In this document: one piece after another, positions 1 through 8,847 of the stretch | How the letters are laid out: each line of letters opens with the position of its first letter | Position numbering within the stretch: the first letter of the stretch is position 1 | DNA from: Pelagophyceae sp. CCMP2097 | Lineage: Eukaryota > Sar > Pelagophyceae | Length of the DNA stretch: 17,198 nt | Assembly (NCBI GenBank): GCA_026770575.1 | Contig: MU657245.1 | Location: 137,988 to 155,185, forward strand | Direction: 5' to 3' | Notes under the pieces: model-generated | What the model was told of the DNA's origin: nothing | The model's database searches: none | What the model saw: only the letters and a program-made list of their open reading frames with translations | Translations under genes and position numbers: made by a program

Positions 1-1900
1 TTCCCTTCTTTTACCGTGTTTTAACTAGACTGGAGTGTCCAGATCGCTCATTAATTGAACGGTGGGCAAGTTTGGCTGTTTAGCGAGCGAGCAAGTTCGA
101 CTTGCTGCCGGGATCGAACGTGCGGCCAAGCGACTCTGAGCCCAAGAAACCGTAATGATGCGTGTATCATCCTCCATCCACGGTGATTTCTTGCGCAGAA
201 GGGAATTCCGGTCCCAGTGCCAAGGAGCCGGGTGCGGAGCTATGTATACACTGGTGTCGATACCCGATGAATTGTTAACGCCCGTGATATAATTGGCCTT
301 GTTGTTTGTACTCAAGGAGGAAAAGGAAGAAACTTAAGTCCCGATTTTCGCAAAGCATTCAGCGCGAGGCGCCTCGTAGCACAATCGCAGGAGTTGTATG
401 CACTCTTACAAAATTGTACGGCCTCAGCACGGAGTTGGGCAAAATGAGTTCGCACAAGTGAAACGGCCAGTCTCATCAATATCACCACCGTGTGCTTAAT
501 AACAATAATGCGCAAATTAGTTTATACAACCATCACACGCCGAAGGCCCCGCCGCGAGAAGGCCTCCGAAGGAGGTTTGGTGCATTTTGGTCGGTTGACG
601 ACCACCTTTGTAAATTCGAGATAGTAGCTGGCAGGCTTGACAGTCAAGTTTGTCTTTTGTAACAGACGTACAACGACGTGAGTTTTGGCGTTGCTAGCTT
701 TTGACCAACACCCTTCCGCCAGCGAAGAGAAATAGGCAATGGTTCGAGGAAAGAACCGACGCTTTTACTTATATAATCAGTGATCCTAGTGAATATGATC
801 AGTGATCTTAGTGTCAACACAAGCCTTCGTTCGTAAGTAATGCCTCGGACATTTGCTTATCCACAAGGCCATCTGGTAATCGAATAATATGGTTCCAAAT
901 CTAAGGGTAGTCGCTTTGACACGGAATTGCTGGTCAACAAGGCCACATTCATAATCTAAGGCAGTAGGGCTGGTGCCCTGTGGCACGTCAAGCAGCCTCC
1001 TCTATCAATTTTTCACTTATTGCTGGATTGCAGTGGAGAACACTCAGCTCCATTTTGCCAGATTGTTTGTGTTGAACAATGCGGTGGATACGACAAGCGC
1101 ATGGGCAACTTGCTTTGCGATCTTGGTCGGGAGCTCCATAGGATGGCAACACATGGGCCCCAACAGGCTCCTCGTTTTTACAGTCGATTACAGATGTCGA
1201 TATGGGCCTCCTCCCAAGGATTATCAGCCTCAAAGACAGGGGCCTGCTTATGTCGATACATCGAAGAATAAGCAGCGATGCGTTTGTCCAATCGCGAATG
1301 TTTGTGCCGTCCTCTAAAGTGCGATTTCCGTGAGCTCCAAGATGAGATAAATCTCAGTTTCAAAAGCGATGGGCAAAACATGGCATACTGGTGGATTTGG
1401 GGCACGAGCTAGGCTTCAGGCATAGAACGAGGACTGCATCGTTTCGAGCTTTTAAAAAAGAAGGTAAAAACAGAGCCCTGGAGTCCCCCTGTTGGGGGAC
1501 TCTCAGTGTCGGCAATGAAGCCGGAATCGGGAGCTTCCTTCGCAGGTCGACGCAGGGTATTTCCTGCACGCGCCAGCAAAAGCGCCCGAATCGCCAAAAT
1601 TTGGGGCGACGACGTTTCTCTGTTAAACAGCGGCTCAGTTTCACCCGAAGGGGCGGTCCGTTAAATAATCGGAGTCCGTTTGTCTCGCAGCGCCGTGTTT
1701 ACCCCTCGAGACTCCAATCTAGGCTCCTGGAAGGGAAGGCAAAAGCACAGGCAGGCGGGCGACCTCCCTATCGAAAAAGGCTTTACAAAACGACATTAGG
1801 CGACGATCGGACAAATTACCCCCACGCACGCTGAAACACACCCAATGCAAAACCCAATGCTATTAAGCATTGACCTCGCACATTAAAATATGCAACTTAG
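1..1900. other. Lower-GC stretch without a recognised gene
   Basis: This stretch is visibly richer in A and T than the rest of the window. Open frames are short and overlap on both strands. The least implausible is a minus-strand frame at 312-515 (67 codons), which reads as a possible amphipathic helix containing VSLVRTHFAQLRAEAV, but it has no domain I recognise and no partner exon. Frames at 973-1317 and 1391-1834 on the plus strand have no family resemblance. A perfect hairpin at 1481-1502 is listed separately. I see no tRNA, rRNA or long repeat here. Confidence 0.5.
1481..1502. repeat. Perfect 9-bp hairpin with 4-nt loop
   Basis: The 9 bases GAGTCCCCC at 1481-1489 are perfectly complementary to GGGGGACTC at 1494-1502, with TGTT between them. 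The stem is mostly G-C and should be stable. No T-run follows it, so there is no reason to call it a bacterial-type terminator. Its function is unknown. Confidence 0.9.
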
Positions 1901-3157
1901 GACGCCTTGTCCGCGCTGACAGTGGGAGCTGTGGATATGATTTCGGTGCCATCGTACGGTTCCTTGTCGGGTCTCTGCGCAGCCCCAAATTATTTGCTCT
2001 AGGGGCACTGCGCGCACCTACAAGACCACCAAGGCGGTTAAAATCATAACTCGGTCCGATCGTCGAAGGAACCCTTTTCTTTTGGACCAGGAGGTGGCTA
2101 CGGACCTCCCCTGGGTGGCTGACTTATTCAGGGACGGGCGCGCACGTCTTCCGATGGAAACGTCTCGAGCCGAATCGAGGCCATCCCGGCCGCGACGTCG
2201 GACGAGGGCAGCCCGGTGCGCATGCGACAGGGGGGTCTAGGGCCATCGTCCGAGGCCCTCGACTCGGTCGCGGAGCCACTCGGCCGGTCGAAATGCTGCT
2301 GGGGCTGGTTTGCGTTTTGCGCGCGCTTCGCGGCCTGCGCGAGTCTGGCGACTTAATGGGGGCATCGCCTACCCAGTCCCGTGCCGTGGCACCGAGCTGG
2401 TCTCCATAGCGGCCCGATTGACAAAAATAGAGTAAGGTTAGTCGAACACACTAAACGGGCGAGGGTCGTTTCCTCGGCAACCCCGTCGTTTTGCGGGGCG
2501 CGCCGGCTTGGGCGCACTCTCCCGTCACCGGGGGGGCGGGCGGTACCGGTTGCTCGGCGCCAGTCGCGACAGAGGCGACAGCGCGCGTGCAAACACCCAG
2601 GGTTTGCCCTCGTGCCTGCTCGAATGTGCAAGGTCAAACCTCTCTCTGCAATTGACAGACCGTATTCGACCGACTGGAAACGAGCCGATCCCGGGCACCG
2701 CCTTTTGTCGACCGGCCGGTCGCTCGCGGCCCGCCTCGTGGGTCGCTTGGGCCATGGGCAAAAGCTCAGCCCCGGGCCCCGGTGGCGAGCGCGGGCTCTT
2801 GTTGCGCCTGGCCACTTTTGGGTCGCCCAAACATTTCGACCTTAAGGGAAAAGGCCCAGAGCGCCTTTGCGACCTCGATTCGGTTGAGCACCCTCGGCAT
2901 CGAGTCGGTCTGGCTCCTCGTCGCAATCAAACCGCAAGTCGGCCTTCTACGCAGCCTCTGACCGTGAAAATACCCTGATAGACTCTCAAAATACTTAACA
3001 AATGTTTTAAATACCGTGTTTCAAAAATGGAACCGTATTCTACGATAGGCGCATCATCTTCCGTCGCGTTAAGGAGCACAAACCCGGAATTGGGCGCACG
3101 AAGGAATCTGTGCCGTCACGCAGAGCCTCGGCTGTCGCCTCGGCTTTTCGAGGGGCG
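1901..3157. other. GC-rich stretch with several open frames, none identified
   Basis: Base composition changes to GC-rich at about 2.1 kb. Between 1900 and 2360 all three plus frames contain stretches with balanced amino-acid composition. Examples are one with LLDQEVATDLPWVADLFRDG near 2081-2140, and another ending at the TAA at 2353. They contradict each other and none has a start codon or a recognised domain, so I call no gene. From 2360 to 3157, frames on both strands are Arg/Pro/Gly-rich and look like by-products of GC-rich sequence. Confidence 0.4.
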
Positions 3158-3240
3158 TGGTGCCGCGGTGCGGTGCCGCGGGCCTCTGGGGTACCCCGGG
3201 GGTGCGGTGCCGCGGGCCTCGGGGGTGCGGTGCGGGGCCC
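3158..3240 (+). repeat. GC-rich direct repeats
   Basis: The 20-mer GGTGCGGTGCCGCGGGCCTC occurs exactly at 3167-3186 and 3201-3220. A truncated third copy, GGTGCGGTGCGGGG, starts near 3224, and a related half-unit lies just before 3167. The segment is almost entirely G and C. Confidence 0.9.
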
Positions 3241-4200
3241 GAGGCGCGCTTCTCTGAAACGGACCTCTTCGACTGCGGCCCGTCGTGCTCGCGCCTTCGC
3301 AGGGCGGCGTTTCGACCTTGTGAGAAGCCGAAGAAAGCACGGGCTTCCGCGCGGGTTTCCGGGCCGCGCCGTCGTGCGCGTTCATCGACCTAGATCAAAT
3401 CGCGCTTCTCGCCTTTGCGGAAGGCTCGAATCCTGACCATGCAAAGGCCTTGTCCTTGACCACGGAGCCGCGCATGCCTGCGAAAGTTTTTGGCGATTTC
3501 AAAAAATATATTAAATCCCCCCCCCCAAACAAAAGTTTTAAATATATTATAAAAGTCGCACCGAGGAACTCGAGGAATTCGGCCGAGTTGCGCACGCGGT
3601 CGTAGACGCCGTGGCCGTCGAGGCCGACCTGCGCGTTTTATTTGTTGGTATTTTGAGGGTATTCTAAAGGGTATTATTGCGTCTTATTTGGGCATTTTGG
3701 AGGTCTGCACCCTCGACCGCTCTTCAGCGCCCCGACGGACCCCCTCTCGAAAAGAGCTTCTCGGCGCGCTGCATATGCTCCTCTCGAGGCAGCGCGCTGG
3801 GCGCGCGCTCTCAAGGCGGCGCGCTCGCCGAATAGGCGCCCACGCGCCTTGCTCGACGAGGCCCGTCTCGAGGAATGGCACCGGGTCCTCATTGTCAAGG
3901 CGCGCTCCTCGAAGGTGCCCTGATTTCGAAAAGGCGGCCACTTTTCGGGATTTTCGTTCGTTCGGAGCCACCAAGTCTTCGGCCGCCAACTTTGACCGCA
4001 CCTCCGCCGGGCGCATCTCTTCTCCCGAGATGAGCGCCGGCGGGCGCCTGAAAAGGCGGCCGAGGTGAGCGCCGGACTCTCGAAAAAGCGGCCCGAGGGC
4101 CATTTCGTGTCATGTCGCCCAAAGTCGGCCGCGCATCGGGCCCGGGCACCCGAATTCGCCGACCCGACAGTGCGACGCTGGCGGCGTGGCACACTCACGT
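3241..4200. other. GC-rich unknown sequence with an AT-rich poly-C island
   Basis: I see no gene. The frames here (for example 3674-4324 minus) are Arg-rich and have no recognisable domain. At about 3500-3556 an abrupt AT-rich island surrounds a run of ten C residues (about 3517-3526). Near-mirror AATATATT-containing segments flank the C-run on both sides. The island stands out from sequence that is otherwise about two-thirds GC. Confidence 0.5.
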
Positions 4201-4300
4201 TTTCCAAAGTCGGGGTTCCCAAAGTCGGGGTTCCCCAAAGTCGGGGTTCCCAAAAGTCGGGTCTTCCCAAAGTCGGGTTTCCCCAAAGTCGCGTCTTCCA
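4201..4300 (+). repeat. Tandem array, 15-16 bp unit
   Basis: About six copies of a CCAAAGTCGGGGTTCC-type unit run head to tail, with small length changes and later copies shifting to CCAAAGTCGGGTCTTCC. Unit length changes between 15 and 16 bases, so reading frame is not kept and the array is most likely noncoding. Confidence 0.93.
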
Positions 4301-4639
4301 ACCAGCTTCCCCAGGCGCATGCACAAACCCGCCTCTTGGCCCCAGTGTGTGCCGGGTGGCTTTTCGGGGCCCCGGCCTTGGGCACTTTGCTCGGCGATGG
4401 GGCCGGCTTGGGTTGGGACCGGGCTGTCTTTTCGAACCGCCCCATCGTCAACTGCAGGCTCCCGTCCGTCCCGGTCGTGCTCCGACCGATTCGGAGCACC
4501 GTGCAATTCTTCCGTTGTGGGCTCCAAATATCTAAGACGGAACCGGGGCATGATGGACGGACGGTTGGCTCGAATTGACGATGGAGCGGTCCGAAAAGCT
4601 GTTCAGAAGGGCCCGTTTCGCGTCGGGGTCTTTGCCGGG
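4301..4639. other. No gene seen
   Basis: GC-rich sequence between two tandem arrays. All frames crossing it continue from the 15-16 bp array and have no recognisable domain. Confidence 0.5.
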
Positions 4640-4858
4640 TTTTATATTGGTTGACAAAGTTTTATATTGGTTGAAAAAGTTTTAGATTTGTTGAAAAAGT
4701 CTTAGATTTGTTGAAACAGTTTTATATTTGTTGAAACAGTTTTATATTTGTTGAAAAAGTTTTATATTTGTTGAAAAAGGTTTATATTGGTCGAAAAAGG
4801 TTTAGATTGGTCGAAAAAGGTTTAGATTGGTCGAAAAAGGTTTAGATTGGTTGAAAAG
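4640..4858 (+). repeat. AT-rich 20-bp tandem array, 11 units
   Basis: Eleven head-to-tail units start at 4640, 4660, 4680 and so on with an exact 20-base period; the last unit is 19 bases. The consensus is TTTTATATTGGTTGAAAAAG. Variants are grouped along the array: TATATTGG first, then AGATTTG/TATATTTG in the middle, then GTTTAGATTGGTCG at the right. This pattern suggests stepwise local duplication. Twenty is not a multiple of three, so the array is not a coding repeat. There are no unique spacers, so it is not a CRISPR array. It is the most AT-rich segment of a GC-rich region. Confidence 0.97.
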
Positions 4859-5440
4859 GGCCGACATAGTTCGCAAGCCGAGTGCAACGACGGGGCTGCT
4901 CGTTGCGGCCTATCGCCGTTCCCTCTATCTCCCCCTTCTCCTAACACAGTTCCTCCCCTGGCTGTGGTCACTACGGGTTAATGGGCCCTTGAACACGCAC
5001 GTCCACGACGCGCACCCGGACGTCACCGTCCCGGCCGACATCATGCCTCCGAAGCCCTCGAACGCTGCTTGCTGGTGACTCGAAAGCCCCTCCGTCGCCA
5101 AAGGCCTCCGAACTTGCCCTTGCCCCATTTCCTTTTGCGATTGCCCCTGAGCTCTGTTTGAGGGTTCGATTGGAGAGTCCGTAAGTTTAAACAGCAAACG
5201 AATCCGCGTCTTGGAAAAACTTGACGAGCGCACTTTCCTATCGTCCAGCCGGTTGCTGGATTGCCAAAGCCCGGATCGGTAAAACCCGCATCGGGAGCCC
5301 CCATGCAAATCCGCGCTCAAGGCGGGCCCGCGTGCTGGCGGGCCCACGAATCGGCCGAATCCATGCGTCGGCCGAATCCAAGGGGTGCGCGTCGGCCCGG
5401 GTCGCCAAGCGCCATGGCGGCAAGGATTGCGTCGGCCCGG

Positions 5441-5522
5441 TCGGCCCGCCCGGTCGGCAAACTGGCGCGCTGGAAAACCCACGGATTGGAAACTGACGCG
5501 TCGGCCCGCCCGGTTGGCAAAC
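5441..5522 (+). repeat. Direct repeats 60 bp apart
   Basis: A 22-base sequence beginning TCGGCCCGCCCGGT and ending GGCAAAC occurs at 5441-5462 and, with one mismatch, at 5501-5522. A partial relative (CCCGGTCGGCAAACC) recurs near 6126-6140. The flanks are loosely similar, which suggests an old 60-bp tandem duplication within a degenerate CGGCCC-rich field. Confidence 0.85.
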
Positions 5523-5904
5523 CCAGCGTCTGCTTGCACCGAGACCGGGCATGGGGTTCGTTTTCTCGGCCTGCGGCTTTGTCGGCGGAGTCGGCCCGCG
5601 CAAAAAGGTCTTTGGGTGAGCCCGGCCGCGGGTCCGCGCGCCAAACGGGCCTCCCAATTGACTGCCAACGGACCAAATTTGCGCACTTTGCGTCGGCGAG
5701 TCCGCGTGGTCACCGTCGGCTGGCCCACTTGAGAGGCATCGGGCGCCCTCGCAAAAGGCACGTCGGCGCGAAAAGGGCAAGATTCGGAACGCGGGCGTCG
5801 GGTAGCGTATCCCTTGGCAAAGCCCGGGTTGGAAAAGCCTCGGGAAGCCTGGTGCATTCCTTGGCAGCCCCGGGTATTCCGCATACCGATTCGGATCCCG
5901 CCTG

Positions 5905-6047
5905 GGCGAATCGAAAGGGTGAAAACTTTCCAAGAAACCCGAAGAAAGTACTTGATCCAAGAAGCAGCCGAGACTGCACATCAAGGGGCGGCTGTTGGCA
6001 TTAAAATATGACACCATCTATCAGTGACGTGGCGAATCGAAAGGGTG
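5905..6047 (+). repeat. 17-bp exact direct repeat bounding a 109-bp segment
   Basis: GGCGAATCGAAAGGGTG occurs at 5905-5921 and exactly at 6031-6047. The sequence between is less GC-rich and has no terminal inverted repeats that I can see. The repeat could be a target-site-like duplication around an insertion, or a chance tandem duplication. Confidence 0.85.
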
Positions 6048-6441
6048 GGAGGCCTCCGCGGGTTTGCCCACAACATGATCCGCGCCTCGAAACGCCAAAA
6101 GAGCCAATATACCGGCATTGGCCAACCCGGTCGGCAAACCCATATGGTCGGCCCTTTTCCCGAGCCCCTGGGTTTCCATTCGGTGGCCATCGTCCCTCCG
6201 AGTTGCTCCTTTTGCTCGAAAGCAGACGCGTGTGCCACCCGCGTCTGCCCGAAAAAAGGCACTCCGTCGAGGCCGGTAGTGACCGCATCTCGGGTCGGCC
6301 CGGGTCGTTTTGATGCAGCTTTCTCGAGGCCCGTCGAGTGCGCCGGGGCCCCTTGGACCGAGTGGCGCGATCGAGTCGGAAAAAGGCGAAGAAGAAGAAA
6401 AACATCAAAAAAGGCACCCACAAAGTGGCAAAGAGACGCAC

Positions 6442-6708
6442 TAGCGACGAGCATGGACTTGTGCACAATTTGCACTTCGCACACGTGCTTTGCCGCATCC
6501 CCTTTCAAGGTCAGATTCACCAGCGCGTCGCGCCAGCCGCCGGGCGGCGAAGACGTGACTCTCGGTCCTTGACTCGAACGATTCGCACCGCCTCGTCTGT
6601 TGAAAAAAAGTCCAAAACCAGCGCCATCGACAGTCGATCCGCGCACACCGCCATGCACCTATTGACGTCGAGCACGCCGCCGACGCCGCCGCCGGCCGTG
6701 AAAGCCAC
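6442..6708 (-). pseudogene. RelA/SpoT-like domain exon (frameshifted)
   Basis: This looks like the catalytic half of a RelA/SpoT-type nucleotidyltransferase-like domain. Read on the minus strand from 6708, the first frame contains LDVNRCMAVCADRL, a DEAVRIVRVKDR strand and then loses frame near 6550-6562. It resumes in another frame with SPPGGWRDALVNLTLKGD and HVCEVQIVHKSML, ending at 6442. In RelA/SpoT synthetase domains an Asp before an R-x-V strand and the Glu of an E-V-Q-I motif are catalytic; both have counterparts here. The left border is AG (6709-6710) and the right border is a GTGCGT donor (6436-6441, phase 1). The single frameshift is too short to be an intron. Enzyme activity is not implied, because many algal proteins with this fold are uncharacterised. 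Confidence 0.6.
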
Positions 6709-7634
6709 CTAGGAAGCGCGAGTCGTTTCCGAGATGACCCGCCGTCGACTTGAAAAATTCCTCGACTTGTTACAAGGGGGATCGGTTATAACCCCAAGGA
6801 CTTTCTGCCAATTGCAGTTTTCGTCGGGGGCTGTTTTGCTCCTGTTGGGGGTGGTAGGGGACGTCGCGCTGAGTCCCACGATGCCCGGTCCCGCAAAAAT
6901 CTTCTGTTAAAAACGCTCAAACTGAAAATAAAAACGTCAGTTTTGGCTCGTCTGAAGCGCCATTCGCGGCAATCGTGCGGAACCGGCCAGTTACCACCCC
7001 AGTACGTACGGACCCGCCCCGTCACACAGCCAGAATTTCGATCCGTGAGGTCCTGCGATAGGCAGCCGGGGCCGAACCTTCGCAATACGGAGGCAAAATC
7101 AAGTCAAAATCAAGGTAAGGAGGCAAATAATGATTTTATCGAGTCCAAAATATTGGTGGAAGCGCTTGTTCACGCCCTTGCAAGGCGCCTCCTCGAGGCT
7201 GATCATTTCACGGACACCCCGGCGGGTAGGGAAGCCCATAGCGACCACGCCCACGGCCGCGGGCGGCCTCGGAGAGCCAAAACTTTGCGCCACTTGAGAC
7301 CGGTTTCATCGCCGATACCCCTTGATCCCATGGGCTGACGGGCCGTCTCCCGGCCCGCCACCGCGTTTCGGCCTTTGGCGCCCCGCGAGGCGAGAGAGGG
7401 GCGCCTCCAAAAAGGCCCCTCCTTCCCCCGGGATGCGGCCCGTCTTCCTTGCGGCCCGTCTTCCTTGCGGCCTGGCGCTCCTCTTTTGGGCCAAAGGGGG
7501 CCCGTCTCCCGGCCCCGTCGCAGGACCGAAAGACCCGCCGCCGACCGTTTTCAGGACCCGTGCAAGGGACCCTCCTCCAAGACCGTATTCGGGACCGTCC
7601 TTTCTCCGGGACCCTTGCAAGGGGCCCTCGCAAG
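6709..7634. other. No gene seen; left part of a putative 5-kb intron
   Basis: This stretch lies between the RelA/SpoT-like exon and the first clear minisatellites. Frames such as 7208-7633 minus are Gly/Arg/Pro-rich and have no domain. A slightly AT-richer patch lies at about 7080-7160. If the exons at 6442-6708 and 11753-11980 belong to one gene, this is intron sequence. Confidence 0.45.
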
Positions 7635-7790
7635 GGACCGTCGGAAGGGCCCGTATTCAGGACCGTTGGAAGGGGCCGTTGGAAGGACCGTTGGAAGGGG
7701 CCGTATTCGGGGTCGGGGAATCTTTGGGGAAAAGGTCCGTCTCGGGGACCGGCATTCAGAAAAAGGTCCGTCTCGGGGAAAGGGACCAGG
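7635..7790 (+). repeat. Degenerate GGACCGTTGGAAGGGGCCGT repeats
   Basis: Words GGACCGTTGGAAGG and GGGGCCGTATTC or GGGGCCGTTGG alternate from about 7635 to 7712. An AAAGGTCCGTCTCGGGGA word then recurs at about 7731 and 7762. Unit lengths vary and no frame is kept. The GGACCG core recurs in most arrays to the right. Confidence 0.75.
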
Positions 7791-8280
7791 CCATTTCCCG
7801 TCTAGAGGAGACCTTTTCTTTTTTCCTTTGGAAGGACTTGCGCAGACGTTGGACGGAACCCCGGACAGTCCATATTCAGGACGGTACTTGAGAACCGCCC
7901 CGCGTTGGACTTTGACCTTTGACGGTATTTCCGGACATTGGTTAAAGATTCGACGGTCCCCCGCTCGAGGGTCTCCCGTTGGACGCCGGTCTTCGTTGCC
8001 GTCGAAGGCCGTCTTCCTTCGGGTCCGTCTTGGCGAGCGTCGAAAGAGGCGCGGAGGCGGGGGTTGTCACCGAGATGGTTTCGGGACTCTCTTGGCCGTC
8101 GATGCCCACTTTTGAGCATTGTCGGAGACTGTTGTCGGGGACCGTCTTCAAACCGGGACCGCCGACGGAGATTTTGAGAGGGGCCGTCGCAATGAGGGAC
8201 CGTCTCAATGTGCAGCGTCTCGGAACCGCTTTCCAACGGAACCGTAAAAGGCCTCGTCTGACGGGCCGTCTTTCGGAGCC
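7791..8280. other. Degenerate GACCGTC-rich sequence, no gene seen
   Basis: Scattered GACCGTC/GGCCGTC words continue without a fixed period. A CT-rich patch near 7803-7830 is the only compositional break. Open frames on both strands are consistent with repeat sequence lacking stops. Confidence 0.45.
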
Positions 8281-8350
8281 GCACTCCGGGGCAGTACTCC
8301 GGGGCCGTACTCCGGAGACCGTACTCCGGAGGCCGTACTCCGGAGATTGG
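8281..8350 (+). repeat. Tandem array, 13-14 bp unit
   Basis: Units of the GTACTCCGGGGCC type run from 8281: two 13-base copies, two 14-base copies (GTACTCCGGAGACC and GTACTCCGGAGGCC) and a fifth that fades into unique sequence near 8350. Confidence 0.93.
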
Positions 8351-8470
8351 ACTTTGGGGCCGTCCTTGGTGATCGTACATCAGCTGCGTCTTTCGAGGGG
8401 GCTTTCGAAGACGCTTTTCATAGGCTTCTGAAGACGCCCCTTTCAAGGAGCGCCCTTCGAGGCTGATTTG

Positions 8471-8847
8471 AACCGCTTTCAACGGACTCGCTTTCCAACG
8501 GACCCGCTTTCCAACGGAACTGCTTTCGACGGAACCCGCTTTCAAACGGACCCGCTTTCCACGGACCCGCTTTCCAACGGAACCGCTTCCAACGGAACCG
8601 CTTTCAACGGACCCGCTTTCCACGGACCCGCTTTCCAACGGAACCGCTTTCAACGGAAACCGCTTTCAACGGACCCGCGTTCGACGGACCCGCTTTCCAA
8701 CGGAACCGCGTTCGACGGAACCCGCTTTCAAACGGAACCGCTTTCCAACGGAATTGCTTTCAACGGAACCCGCTTTCCACGGACCCGCTTTCCAACGGAA
8801 CCGCTTTCGACGGAACCCGCTTTCAAACGGGCCCGCTTTCAACGGCG
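8471..8847 (+). repeat. Large minisatellite, about 24 units of 15-17 bp
   Basis: The unit is CCGCTTTCCAACGGAAC with variants TTTC, TTCGACGG and TTTCAAACGG. I count about 24 copies of CGCTTTC or its close variants in 377 bases. The unit length varies between copies, so frames slip. The long frames across it, rich in NGTAF/RFQ words on plus and ESGSV words on minus, are products of the repeat. The half-words GGAA and TTTCC are nearly complementary, so single strands could fold. Confidence 0.95.

Larger units (their letters stand above)
4859..6441. other. GC-rich stretch without a recognised gene
   Basis: Long frames occur on both strands (for example 4925-5884 and 5238-6017 minus, 5261-6004 plus), but they are Arg/Pro/Ala-rich, overlap one another and show no domain. 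Short direct repeats lie inside and are listed separately. If the minus-strand gene at 6442-6708 continues, its next exon should lie here or further left. I looked for the expected final part of a RelA/SpoT-like domain and did not find it. Just below 6436 the minus strand is pyrimidine-rich (about 6385-6420). Confidence 0.45.

Noticed and set aside
105..125. tRNA T-arm or SINE box B on the minus strand (GTTCGATCCC)
   Set aside because: The flanking bases do not pair as a 5-bp T-stem and no box A or anticodon arm is found at the right distance.
4640..4858. CRISPR array
   Set aside because: The units are contiguous 20-mers with no unique spacers, and there are no cas-like genes.
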